Made by a program: the position numbers and the translations under genes
Assembly: GCA_016937345.1 (NCBI GenBank)
Contig: JAFGWE010000042.1
Location: 1 to 43,449, forward strand
DNA length: 43,449 bases
DNA from: Methanomicrobiaceae archaeon
Lineage (GTDB): Archaea; Halobacteriota; Methanomicrobia; Methanomicrobiales; Methanomicrobiaceae
Direction: 5' to 3'
Shown: positions 16,931 through 24,278 of the stretch, piece by piece
Layout of the letters: each line of letters begins with the position of its first letter
Numbering within the stretch: the stretch's first letter is position 1
Notes under the pieces: model-generated
Database searches by the model: none
The model's input: only the letters and a program-made list of their open reading frames with translations
Told to the model about the DNA's origin: nothing

Positions 16931-16938
16931 TTTAAATA
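16931..16938 (+). promoter_or_regulatory. TATA box of the PRC-barrel gene
   Basis: TTTAAATA centred about 29 bases before the ATG at 16964, with no Shine-Dalgarno in between, fits a leaderless or nearly leaderless transcript. Confidence 0.45.
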
Positions 16939-16963
16939 GTATAATCTACACCTATTTTTAAAT

Positions 16964-17215
16964 ATGAAGAATACATTCTCCCGAAGTCTCTCTAAAAAAC
17001 AGGTAATGAGTACAGACGGAATGGTCATCGGTACAATAAGAAATATAATGGTGGATCTGGACTCAGGACAGGTTGACAGTCTGGTGGTAAAGCCCGAAGC
17101 AGGTTTTGACTGTACCGGATATGCAGTTGACGGTGATCGCCTTTTTATTCCTTTCGAAGCCGTGCGTGATATCAGGGACTATATTGTAGTTGACAGATAT
17201 CTTTCAAAACAATGA
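16964..17215 (+). CDS. PRC-barrel domain protein
   Basis: 83 residues forming a single PRC-barrel: SRSLSKKQVMSTDGMVIGTI, then DLDSGQVDSLVV and a second beta half ending in FIPFEAVRDIRDYIVVD. Small PRC-barrel proteins are widespread in archaea and often bind RNA, ribosomes or cell-division partners. The specific role is not known here. The gene ends 12 bases inside the end of the phosphoglycolate phosphatase gene on the other strand. Confidence 0.88.
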   Translation: MKNTFSRSLSKKQVMSTDGMVIGTIRNIMVDLDSGQVDSLVVKPEAGFDCTGYAVDGDRLFIPFEAVRDIRDYIVVDRYLSKQ

Positions 17216-17917
17216 GGGGAAATACTTTCTCACACTTTCTGAAAAACCGTCACCATATTTTTTTGTACTAACGTAATCAGCAACTTCAGCCGCTTCAACC
17301 TGCCCCCCCAGGACAGCAACGCCGATTCCGGCATTTTTTATCATCTCAATATCATTGGACGAGTCACCCACCGCCAGAAAATCCTTAGGAGATATATGCA
17401 TCTCTTCTGCAACTTTTAAAAACGTGGTGCCCTTGTTTACACTTTCAGACTGTATGTGTATTGCAAAACCGGAGTCCAGAATCCTTACCGGAAGATCTTT
17501 TACCAGTTCTGCAACTTCTTTTGGATCGACATTATGTGCAAAGGCAATATCGGCAAAACGATATTCAGGACTGTATAACTCAAGTTTCACTCCCTTTTTC
17601 GAGTAATAATCATCAAGCCTCTCAAATGCAATCCGGCAGGAGTCAATATCTCCGCAGATCTTCTGTTCTCCGGTATAATTTATCCTGTATACACCCCCGT
17701 TTTCAGAGATTATTGTTCCGTCTGTGCCAATCATCTTGCAGAGAAATGTGAGGGAACAGACTGTGTTTCCGCTTGCAAGAACAACAGGAATATCATTGTC
17801 AATAAGAGTTCTTATGACATTAACAGAATCCAGATTAATTCTCCTGCTTTTGTCAGTAATTGTTCCATCTATGTCGCAGATAAGTGCACGGGGAAAAAAT
17901 TGGGGGTTATTGTTCAT
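17204..17917 (-). CDS. phosphoglycolate phosphatase, archaeal HAD type
   Basis: HAD superfamily hydrolase, 237 residues, of the archaeal TA0175-like group that dephosphorylates 2-phosphoglycolate, a by-product of 3'-phosphoglycolate DNA end repair and other reactions. D15 and D17 of DIDGTITD are the nucleophile and acid. ASGNT is motif II. K163 or a nearby lysine in the VNKGTTFLK stretch and GDSSNDIEMIKNA give motifs III and IV. The cap domain lies between. It starts 17 bases after radA with no clear Shine-Dalgarno, so it is likely co-transcribed with the recombinase. Confidence 0.9.
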   Translation of the reverse strand: MNNNPQFFPRALICDIDGTITDKSRRINLDSVNVIRTLIDNDIPVVLASGNTVCSLTFLCKMIGTDGTIISENGGVYRINYTGEQKICGDIDSCRIAFERLDDYYSKKGVKLELYSPEYRFADIAFAHNVDPKEVAELVKDLPVRILDSGFAIHIQSESVNKGTTFLKVAEEMHISPKDFLAVGDSSNDIEMIKNAGIGVAVLGGQVEAAEVADYVSTKKYGDGFSESVRKYFPSLF

Positions 17918-17934
17918 CTATAATTTATGTGAAA

Positions 17935-18909
17935 TCACACAGACTTAAGACCTGCCATTTCAACAACGAAGGCTGCTTCTCCTTCAGGCTGATCAGGACT
18001 GTCTACAAGTTTTGCAACTCTTTTTCCGCCTTTGCTCTTTCTAAGATATATACGGAATTTTGAGGCATGGCCTACAATATTCCCTCCGGTCGGCTTTGTT
18101 GGATCGCCAAAGAATACTGCGGGGTTTGACTGAACCTGATTTGTTACAATTATAACAGCATTGAATTCCTTTCCAAGTTTTGTCAGATCATACATGTATT
18201 TGTTTAATTTCTGCTGGCGTGCCGAAAGTGTGCCGCGTCCTGCATATTCGGCACGGAAATGTGCCATAAGGGAGTCTATGACAATCAGATGCACTGGCTT
18301 TTCAGATTCACGAAGTTCGGACGCAAGCTCACGTATGCTGTCTATAAGAAGCATCTGATGATCGGAAGTGAAGGCCTCTGCAACATGAATATGCTCAAGG
18401 AATTCCTCAACAGGCGGAACCTCCATATCAACCTCAAGCCCCTCCACCATCTGCCTTATCCTTTCCGGCCTGAAGGTATTCTCAGTATCTACATAGATTA
18501 CAGACCCGTCAAGTCCGCCGAACTCAACCGGAAGCTGAGCATTTACTGCCATCTGATGAGATATCTGACTTTTTCCTGAACCAAATTCGCCATAAAACTC
18601 AATTATGGACATAGTCTCCAGTCCGCCGCCAAGAAGTTCATCAAACTCGGGAACAAGAGTGCTCAGCTTTTTCACATTCTTCCTCTCCTCTAAAACAGCA
18701 ATACCTGTCCTGAATCCGCCTATGTCTGCCATTTTACGGGCTTCTTTTATCATCTTTTTGGCGGTCGTCTCTCCAATTTCGGCAGCTTCGGCAAGGTCGG
18801 CATATCCTGCGGTTGCAATACCCTCTATTGTGCAGTACCCTGCATCACGAAGTTTATCTGCTGTTGTGGGCCCTACTCCGGGCAGATCTTCAATCTCATG
18901 TTCTGTCAT
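17935..18909 (-). CDS. radA: RadA recombinase
   Basis: Archaeal RecA/Rad51 homologue for homologous strand exchange. The N-terminal helix-hairpin-helix domain begins [12 protein letters not shown] (9-20). Walker A is GEFGSGKS (107-114) and Walker B is in [11 protein letters not shown]. The L2-region segment [19 protein letters not shown] is present, and the protein is full length at 324. The start has a GAGGTG Shine-Dalgarno 8 bases upstream. A CTTTATATTAAA box further up suggests its own promoter after the RPA gene. The pairing with the upstream RPA gene fits a recombination group. Confidence 0.98.
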   Translation of the reverse strand: MTEHEIEDLPGVGPTTADKLRDAGYCTIEGIATAGYADLAEAAEIGETTAKKMIKEARKMADIGGFRTGIAVLEERKNVKKLSTLVPEFDELLGGGLETMSIIEFYGEFGSGKSQISHQMAVNAQLPVEFGGLDGSVIYVDTENTFRPERIRQMVEGLEVDMEVPPVEEFLEHIHVAEAFTSDHQMLLIDSIRELASELRESEKPVHLIVIDSLMAHFRAEYAGRGTLSARQQKLNKYMYDLTKLGKEFNAVIIVTNQVQSNPAVFFGDPTKPTGGNIVGHASKFRIYLRKSKGGKRVAKLVDSPDQPEGEAAFVVEMAGLKSV

Positions 18910-19039
18910 TTTTCTTACACCTCAAAGAGAACATCCTTACAATCCTGTTTGAATTTTTAATATAAAGTAACATACCGCGTGGTGTGAAAGTGTCTGCAGG
19001 GATTAAATGTTCCGGTGTTTTCCCTTAAAAAGGTAAATA
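18910..19039 (-). promoter_or_regulatory. radA promoter region
   Basis: 130 bp between the RPA stop and radA. The minus strand carries a TATA-like TTTATATTAAAA about 50 bases before the start, followed by GAGGTG as ribosome-binding site. No repeat stands out. Confidence 0.4.
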
Positions 19040-20359
19040 TCATTTTTTTGAAAATCTCTGCTTCAATAAAGAAATTCTCGTATTTAAAGACTTAATATCA
19101 CAAACTACAGGTGAAAAGGATTCCACATATATTGTGTGTTTTTTAAGCACCCCCGACACTTCAGCCGCAGAACCCGGCTTAATATCCGCGCCTGCCAGAA
19201 GAAATCTTTCATCCTCACAAAGCAGATATGTTCCGTCACAAAGTTTTGCAACGACACCTGTTCTGCTGATAAAAATATCCTCTCCTTCACCGGAGTCTCT
19301 CTCAGATAATTTTATGCATGAATTATATCCGGCATGAACTTCTGAAACAGAAACCGGATTATTAATAAAATCGTTTTTCAGATCTGATTTCTTTACCAGG
19401 CAGTTGAATATAGTGATCCCGTCTCCCTTAAAAAGAGGAGTTTTTGCATTCTTTCCCCACAAAACAAAAGGGATTTTGCCGGTATCATCATATAAAGTCC
19501 CCTTTTTCAGCCACAACAGATCACCGTCTTCACGAAAATAACCCAAAACGGGCCCCACATCCTCCAAAGTTCCGGAGATGCTGCATCTCTCCCCTGGATT
19601 TAAATCAGATATTTTACTATATTCAGGCCTTATTACCTCATCTGCAGTTTCAAAACAGGTTTTTTCACCTGTATTATACTCCTCAGAATATGAAGGTCTG
19701 GGGATGACAAAACCTGCATTCACAGTAATTCCGGGCGCTAAACCTTCAGCCAAACCGGGATTCCAGACAGTAATCTTTAAAAAGCCTTTTTTGCCATATC
19801 CAAAAATTATTTTTCTAAAGGCAGAACTGCCGTCTTTTCTTTTATATTCTTCATTTTCACTTATATCAATTATCAGTAATGTCAGAGAGCAGGGATTTAA
19901 TGACCTGATTCCCCCCTCACGAAGGGTGACCCGGTTTTCTGTTTTTCTCAGGTCAACAACAATGACATTTGAGAGGCTTTTAACCCGCCCTGCAACCTCC
20001 AAAAGATCTCCGCAATTTATCTCTTCAGTGGCATATGCTTTTTCATCCCAGAATACAAGAATTGCCTCACCGGTTTCATCACCGACAAGAATACGTGCAA
20101 CAAGTCCGGGACTCTTGTCATCCCTTATGAATTCCCTTACAGGCTCTTTTTCAATAACCCTGCAAAAAAAAGAGTTCAGTGTTGGTTTCGGGCTGAGTTT
20201 TGATATCTTCGGATGAAGTCGCCCGTATCTTTCAGCTATCGCAGCTGCTGCATTATTTTCTGATTCTTCACTATCAGGACAGGCATTTATTGAGTATACG
20301 GCCTCTTCAAATTCATCCCATTCGAGGATATCATCTACGAGTGCGTAATATGCCCTCAA
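19040..20359 (-). CDS. RPA-like single-stranded DNA-binding protein with several OB folds
   Basis: 439 residues. An N-terminal helical part (1-50) is followed by repeated OB-fold units at about 60-150, 160-240, 250-350 and 355-425. They are recognisable from patterns such as GLVARILVGDETGEAILVFWD, the parallel ILVFW/PFVLWG strands and GDLLEVAGRV/GSAAEVSGVL. No C-terminal zinc finger is visible. This matches archaeal RPA1-type proteins that coat single-stranded DNA. The start is TTG 20359, supported by a CAGGT site about 8 bases upstream in the 15-base gap after lysA. It probably supports RadA, encoded next. Confidence 0.9.
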   Translation of the reverse strand: MRAYYALVDDILEWDEFEEAVYSINACPDSEESENNAAAAIAERYGRLHPKISKLSPKPTLNSFFCRVIEKEPVREFIRDDKSPGLVARILVGDETGEAILVFWDEKAYATEEINCGDLLEVAGRVKSLSNVIVVDLRKTENRVTLREGGIRSLNPCSLTLLIIDISENEEYKRKDGSSAFRKIIFGYGKKGFLKITVWNPGLAEGLAPGITVNAGFVIPRPSYSEEYNTGEKTCFETADEVIRPEYSKISDLNPGERCSISGTLEDVGPVLGYFREDGDLLWLKKGTLYDDTGKIPFVLWGKNAKTPLFKGDGITIFNCLVKKSDLKNDFINNPVSVSEVHAGYNSCIKLSERDSGEGEDIFISRTGVVAKLCDGTYLLCEDERFLLAGADIKPGSAAEVSGVLKKHTIYVESFSPVVCDIKSLNTRISLLKQRFSKK

Positions 20360-20374
20360 ATTTTTTACCTGCCT

Positions 20375-21676
20375 TTATTTCTCATGCCAGGGAAGTTTTT
20401 TCATCGTATTTAATATATCAATCACAGATTCACCTCTGCGCATGATTCCTGATCTGTCACCAAAAACCATAACCTCAGGGCAGCGCGGACGGCAGTTGTA
20501 CTGTGATGCCATTGAATAACCATATGCTCCGGCATCAAGAATTGCAATAATGTCGCCGTCCTCAACATGAGGAAGCATTCTGTCATTTGCTATAATATCC
20601 CCTGTTTCACAGATAGGCCCTGTAACTGTGTATTCAGTTTCATAGTCATGATCTGCCTTGTTTGCAACTATAACCTCATGATATGCATCATACATTGCAG
20701 GCCTCAACAGAAGATTAAATCCGGCATCGACATTGACAAACTTCTTATGAGCTGTCTTGACAGAATTTACCTTTGTAAGAATGACAGTTGTGTCACCCAC
20801 AAGGTTTCTTCCGGGTTCAACCCAGAGCTGCGGCTTTATTCCAAGTTTTCTGATACCGTTTAAAAATACAGGCATTACTGCATCGGCATACTCCTCAGGT
20901 GTCGGTGCAGTTTCTGTAGTATGGTTATAGGGTATCCCCAGACCACCGCCAATGTCGATGAATGTGAGGCGGACACCGAGGTCTGTAATCTCACCGGCAA
21001 CCTTTACCATTATCTCTGCAGCCTTTGCAAAGGGCTCTACAGCAAGGATCTGTGAACCGATGTGGCAGTGCATTCCGACAGGTAAGATATTCTCACATTC
21101 CATAGCAGCACGGTATGCGTCAACTATCTGATCTGCTTTTATTCCAAATTTGCTTGTGGCAAGACCGGTTGCAATCTTAGGGTGTGTGGGAACATCTATT
21201 GCAGGATTAATTCTGAATGAAACCTCAGCTATTTTTCCGGCCTCCCCTGCAATCTCATTGAGCTGCCGTAACTCGTCAAATGAATCCAGGGATACTTTCA
21301 CATCCTTTTCAACAGCAAGTTTCAGATCATCCTTCGTCTTGGAGCTTCCGTTGAACAGAAGTTTTTCAGGCAGCATTCCGGCAAGAAGCGCCATATGAAG
21401 CTCACCTGATGAGAAAACATCTGCGCCTGCGCCAAGCTGCGCAAATATCTTCATTATAGTAAGATTTCCGTTTGCCTTTGCAGCGTACAGCATCTGAACA
21501 TCTGAATAATGCTTCTTTAAAGCTTCATCATATCTTGTAAAGTTGCTCCTAAGCCTCTCTTCATCTGTAACAAAAAGAGGTGTTCCATACTCTTCTGCAA
21601 GGTTCACACAGTCGTGCTGGCCGATATAAAGCTGTCCGCCCCTGACACTCAGGTGGTCCGGAAGTGTAAATGTCAT
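20375..21676 (-). CDS. lysA: diaminopimelate decarboxylase
   Basis: The last step of lysine synthesis: PLP-dependent decarboxylation of meso-diaminopimelate. The fold-III lysine is K67 in YAAKANGN. HIGSQI, the glycine-rich IDIGGGLGIPY, EPGRNLVG and CETGD...GAYGYSMAS are all present. 433 residues is normal. Its ATG shares one base with the dapL stop (TAATG). The two lysine genes therefore form one unit, with RPA only 15 bases further on. Confidence 0.97.
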   Translation of the reverse strand: MTFTLPDHLSVRGGQLYIGQHDCVNLAEEYGTPLFVTDEERLRSNFTRYDEALKKHYSDVQMLYAAKANGNLTIMKIFAQLGAGADVFSSGELHMALLAGMLPEKLLFNGSSKTKDDLKLAVEKDVKVSLDSFDELRQLNEIAGEAGKIAEVSFRINPAIDVPTHPKIATGLATSKFGIKADQIVDAYRAAMECENILPVGMHCHIGSQILAVEPFAKAAEIMVKVAGEITDLGVRLTFIDIGGGLGIPYNHTTETAPTPEEYADAVMPVFLNGIRKLGIKPQLWVEPGRNLVGDTTVILTKVNSVKTAHKKFVNVDAGFNLLLRPAMYDAYHEVIVANKADHDYETEYTVTGPICETGDIIANDRMLPHVEDGDIIAILDAGAYGYSMASQYNCRPRCPEVMVFGDRSGIMRRGESVIDILNTMKKLPWHEK

Positions 21677-22824
21677 TAAAACTCAAGCCCCCTCATACGT
21701 TCAATTGCCTCATTTATTCTTTCAACATCCCTGGTTATAGCAAATCTGACATAACCATCTCCGTTTTTGCCGAATCCGACTCCGGGTGTTACGACAATCC
21801 CTGCCTCATTTAACATCTTTTCGGCAAATTTCATGCTGTTATTTACCTTCATCCAGACATAGAATGTTGCTTTTGGAGAGCGTACATCAAACCCGAGACT
21901 GCGAAGTCCTGATACAAGAGTATCACGTCTCTTCTGATAAATATTGCAGGCATCAGCGACACACTGCTGTGATGAAGTAAGCGCTGTGATTCCCGCCCTC
22001 TGAATCGCATCAAACGCTCCGGAATCAACATTAGTCTTAACACGGCCAAGACCTGCAATCAGCTCTTCTCCTCCGACAGCCATACCAAGACGCCATCCTG
22101 TCATATTATAGGTCTTGGAGAGTGAGTGCATCTCCATTCCAACCTCCTTTGCACCATCGACCTCCATAAATGAAGGTGCTTTATACCCGTCAAAGGCTAT
22201 CTCAGAGTAGGCATTGTCATGGACTGCCACAATATTGTTCTCCTTTGCAAATTCAACAACCTCTTCAAAAAAGGAAATTGGTGCTGTTGCAGACGTAGGG
22301 TTGTTTGGATATCCGAAAAACATCAGTTTTGCTTTTTTCAAAACATCAGCAGGGATTTTATCAAGTTCCGGGAGATAATCGTTCTCTTCTTTAAGCGGCA
22401 TTTCATGCAATATTCCTTCTGAGAACAGAGTTGAAGTCTTATAGACAGGATATCCCGGATCAGTTGCGAGGACATAGTCACCCGGGTTTACAAATGCCTC
22501 AGGAACATGAGCAATTCCCTCTTTTGAGCCAATAAGTGCAAGAACCTCGGTTTTTGCATCAAAGCTTACATTAAACCTTCTTTTGTACCATTCGCTGACT
22601 GCCTCACGGTACTCTATCATTCCGGTATAATCAGGATAATGATGGGTGGCGGGATCACGTGCGGCTTCACATAGTGAATCAACAATATGTTTTGGTGTAG
22701 GAAGATCCGGGTCTCCGACACCCAGGTCAATTACATCTACGCCTTCAGCCCTCTTCTGGGCCTTTAATTTATCAATCTGGGCAAACAGATACGGGGGAAG
22801 ATTATCAAGACGTTTTGCATACAT
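21676..22824 (-). CDS. dapL: LL-diaminopimelate aminotransferase
   Basis: Class I aminotransferase of 382 residues. It begins LDNLPPYLFAQIDKLKAQ, followed by VIDLGVGDPDLPTP, the pattern of the DapL pathway enzyme that converts tetrahydrodipicolinate directly to LL-diaminopimelate in methanogens. The PLP lysine is K237 in SLSKTYNMTGWRLG. YPNNPTSA is the cofactor phosphate/substrate loop. It is overlapped with lysA, which supports the lysine-pathway assignment. No clear Shine-Dalgarno is seen before the ATG. Confidence 0.94.
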   Translation of the reverse strand: MYAKRLDNLPPYLFAQIDKLKAQKRAEGVDVIDLGVGDPDLPTPKHIVDSLCEAARDPATHHYPDYTGMIEYREAVSEWYKRRFNVSFDAKTEVLALIGSKEGIAHVPEAFVNPGDYVLATDPGYPVYKTSTLFSEGILHEMPLKEENDYLPELDKIPADVLKKAKLMFFGYPNNPTSATAPISFFEEVVEFAKENNIVAVHDNAYSEIAFDGYKAPSFMEVDGAKEVGMEMHSLSKTYNMTGWRLGMAVGGEELIAGLGRVKTNVDSGAFDAIQRAGITALTSSQQCVADACNIYQKRRDTLVSGLRSLGFDVRSPKATFYVWMKVNNSMKFAEKMLNEAGIVVTPGVGFGKNGDGYVRFAITRDVERINEAIERMRGLEF

Positions 22825-23041
22825 TGTTGGTAGTTTTTGATCTGATCTCTAATAATATCGCCCTTTATTTTTTTTATAAGGATATTTTATCAGGCATAAC
22901 ACCGGATTTTTTATCCCCTGCTCCGGAATAAATTATTTATTCAGACATCTGCAAATCTAATTAAAATATTTTTTATCTTCCAGGATAAAAAACCGGCAAA
23001 ATTTTGGAAATATGCTCATATAAAAAAAGGTGAGACGCAGC
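22825..23041. promoter_or_regulatory. divergent region upstream of dapL, with dyad and long inverted repeat
   Basis: 217 bp with no gene. A perfect 17-base dyad, GAATAAATTATTTATTC, lies at 22926-22942. It is flanked by a longer inverted repeat: 22902-22916 (CCGG, then TTTTTTATCC) and 22983-22996 (GGATAAAAAACCGG), matching except for one bulged base. Together they could fold as a long stem enclosing the dyad, or serve as binding sites controlling dapL-lysA. T- and A-tracts are frequent. Confidence 0.45.
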
Positions 23042-23341
23042 TTGAACCGATGTGTAAATAAATTAAGGCCTGAGATTATTGAAGAGGATATCACTCAGGA
23101 GGATGCTGTAAGCTACATTAAAAACAACACATCCGAGGTGTATGAGATGCCCGAAGGCTTCACATTAAAAGGTATAACCATTCTTGGAGAGCCTCCGCTT
23201 TATGTAGGGTTAAAACTTAAGAAGAAAGAGATTCTCTTTTATTTTAAAAAACCGTGTTTTGGCATATATTTACTGAAGATAAAAGGAAGCGATGATGATT
23301 TCGCAAATATAAGAGAGGAAGGAAAACTAATAACTGATTAG
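23042..23341 (+). CDS. small hypothetical protein
   Basis: 99 residues from TTG 23042. I chose this start because GGTGAG lies 7 bases upstream. A GTG at 23030 overlaps that site and would add four residues. The sequence is acidic at the N-terminus (EIIEEDITQEDAVSYI). A beta-rich middle follows (KGITILGEPPLYVGLKLKKKEILFYF) and then KKPCFGIYLLKIKG. There is no signal peptide or membrane helix. Not recognised. It precedes fdhD by 168 bp with a T-rich gap, so it is probably a separate transcript. Confidence 0.6.
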   Translation: MNRCVNKLRPEIIEEDITQEDAVSYIKNNTSEVYEMPEGFTLKGITILGEPPLYVGLKLKKKEILFYFKKPCFGIYLLKIKGSDDDFANIREEGKLITD

Positions 23342-23509
23342 GCTATTATATCAGAATTTTGCAGGCCACATAAGATTCCTGTAACAAAAACAGTTGCAAA
23401 ATCAATAAAAAACATATAAAATTCTATTTAAAATCAATTCTCTTTTTTCTTCAGATTATCTTTTTTGAAAATGACTGTTTTTTAAACTTTTAAAAAAAAG
23501 TGAGATCAT

Positions 23510-24241
23510 ATGTTTCTCAAAAGTATGCGGGCTCTGAAAATTACCAAAAACTCTGCAGAATATATTGACGATCCGGTTGCAGTCGAAGGCAGGGTTACAA
23601 TATATGTAAACGACGAACAGATTGCAAGTCAGGTTGCAAGTCTTTCTGATTTAAAAGAGCTTGGTGCAGGGTATGTAATCTCAGAAGGCATTTCCAATGA
23701 GATAATCTCGGCTGAAGCAGAGGAGACAGATGTATATGTTTACGCAAATAATCCGTCATTTGCCGACAGGGAAATTTGTTCTGCCGGAGGATACGGATTT
23801 GTCAAAAATCCTAAACGGGTCTTATCAGATATCAGAATAAAATCAGAAGATGTTGCCCGTGCAACAGATGAGATAATTTCTGATGTCTGGGAAAAAACCG
23901 GCGGAGTTCATTGCTCGGTTCTTTTCAGAAATAAAAAAGTAATTTCCAGAATGTCTGATGTTGGACGCCATAACACCCTTGATAAAATAATAGGTTATGC
24001 CGCCTTAAACAGGATAAACTGCAGTGAATGCTATGTCGGATGTACAGGAAGACAGCCGTCAGGGATGGTAAAAAAGTGTGCAAATGCAGGAATACCCCTG
24101 ATAATCTCAAAGGCTGCATCAACTGCCTCAGGGATTCAAACCGCAGAAGAGTCAGGTATTACCCTGATATGTTTTGCCAGAGGCGAGAGATACACAGTTT
24201 ATTCTCATCCGGAAAGAATTACAGGGATTATTAATCCCTGA
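23510..24241 (+). CDS. fdhD: FdhD, formate dehydrogenase accessory sulfurtransferase
   Basis: Delivers sulfur to the molybdenum or tungsten bis-MGD cofactor, needed for formate dehydrogenase activity. 243 residues with ELGAGYVISEGI, TGGVHCSVLF, MSDVGRHNTLDKIIG, CTGRQPSGMV and ISKAASTASGI. All are standard for the family, including the cofactor-binding VGRHN. The loop that has CxxC in E. coli shows only C90 (ICSAGG). A GTGAG site precedes ATG 23510. An internal Met at position 6 is an alternative. No formate dehydrogenase genes are adjacent. The gene converges on the U32 peptidase gene. Confidence 0.93.
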   Translation: MFLKSMRALKITKNSAEYIDDPVAVEGRVTIYVNDEQIASQVASLSDLKELGAGYVISEGISNEIISAEAEETDVYVYANNPSFADREICSAGGYGFVKNPKRVLSDIRIKSEDVARATDEIISDVWEKTGGVHCSVLFRNKKVISRMSDVGRHNTLDKIIGYAALNRINCSECYVGCTGRQPSGMVKKCANAGIPLIISKAASTASGIQTAEESGITLICFARGERYTVYSHPERITGIINP

Positions 24242-24278
24242 TTCATTAAATTTTTTAATTTTTTGGCAGAATTTTGGA

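Noticed and set aside
19578-20216. 212-codon plus-strand frame opposite the RPA gene
   Set aside because: The OB-fold gene on the minus strand explains this stretch. The plus frame has low-complexity Ser/Pro/Phe composition typical of antisense.
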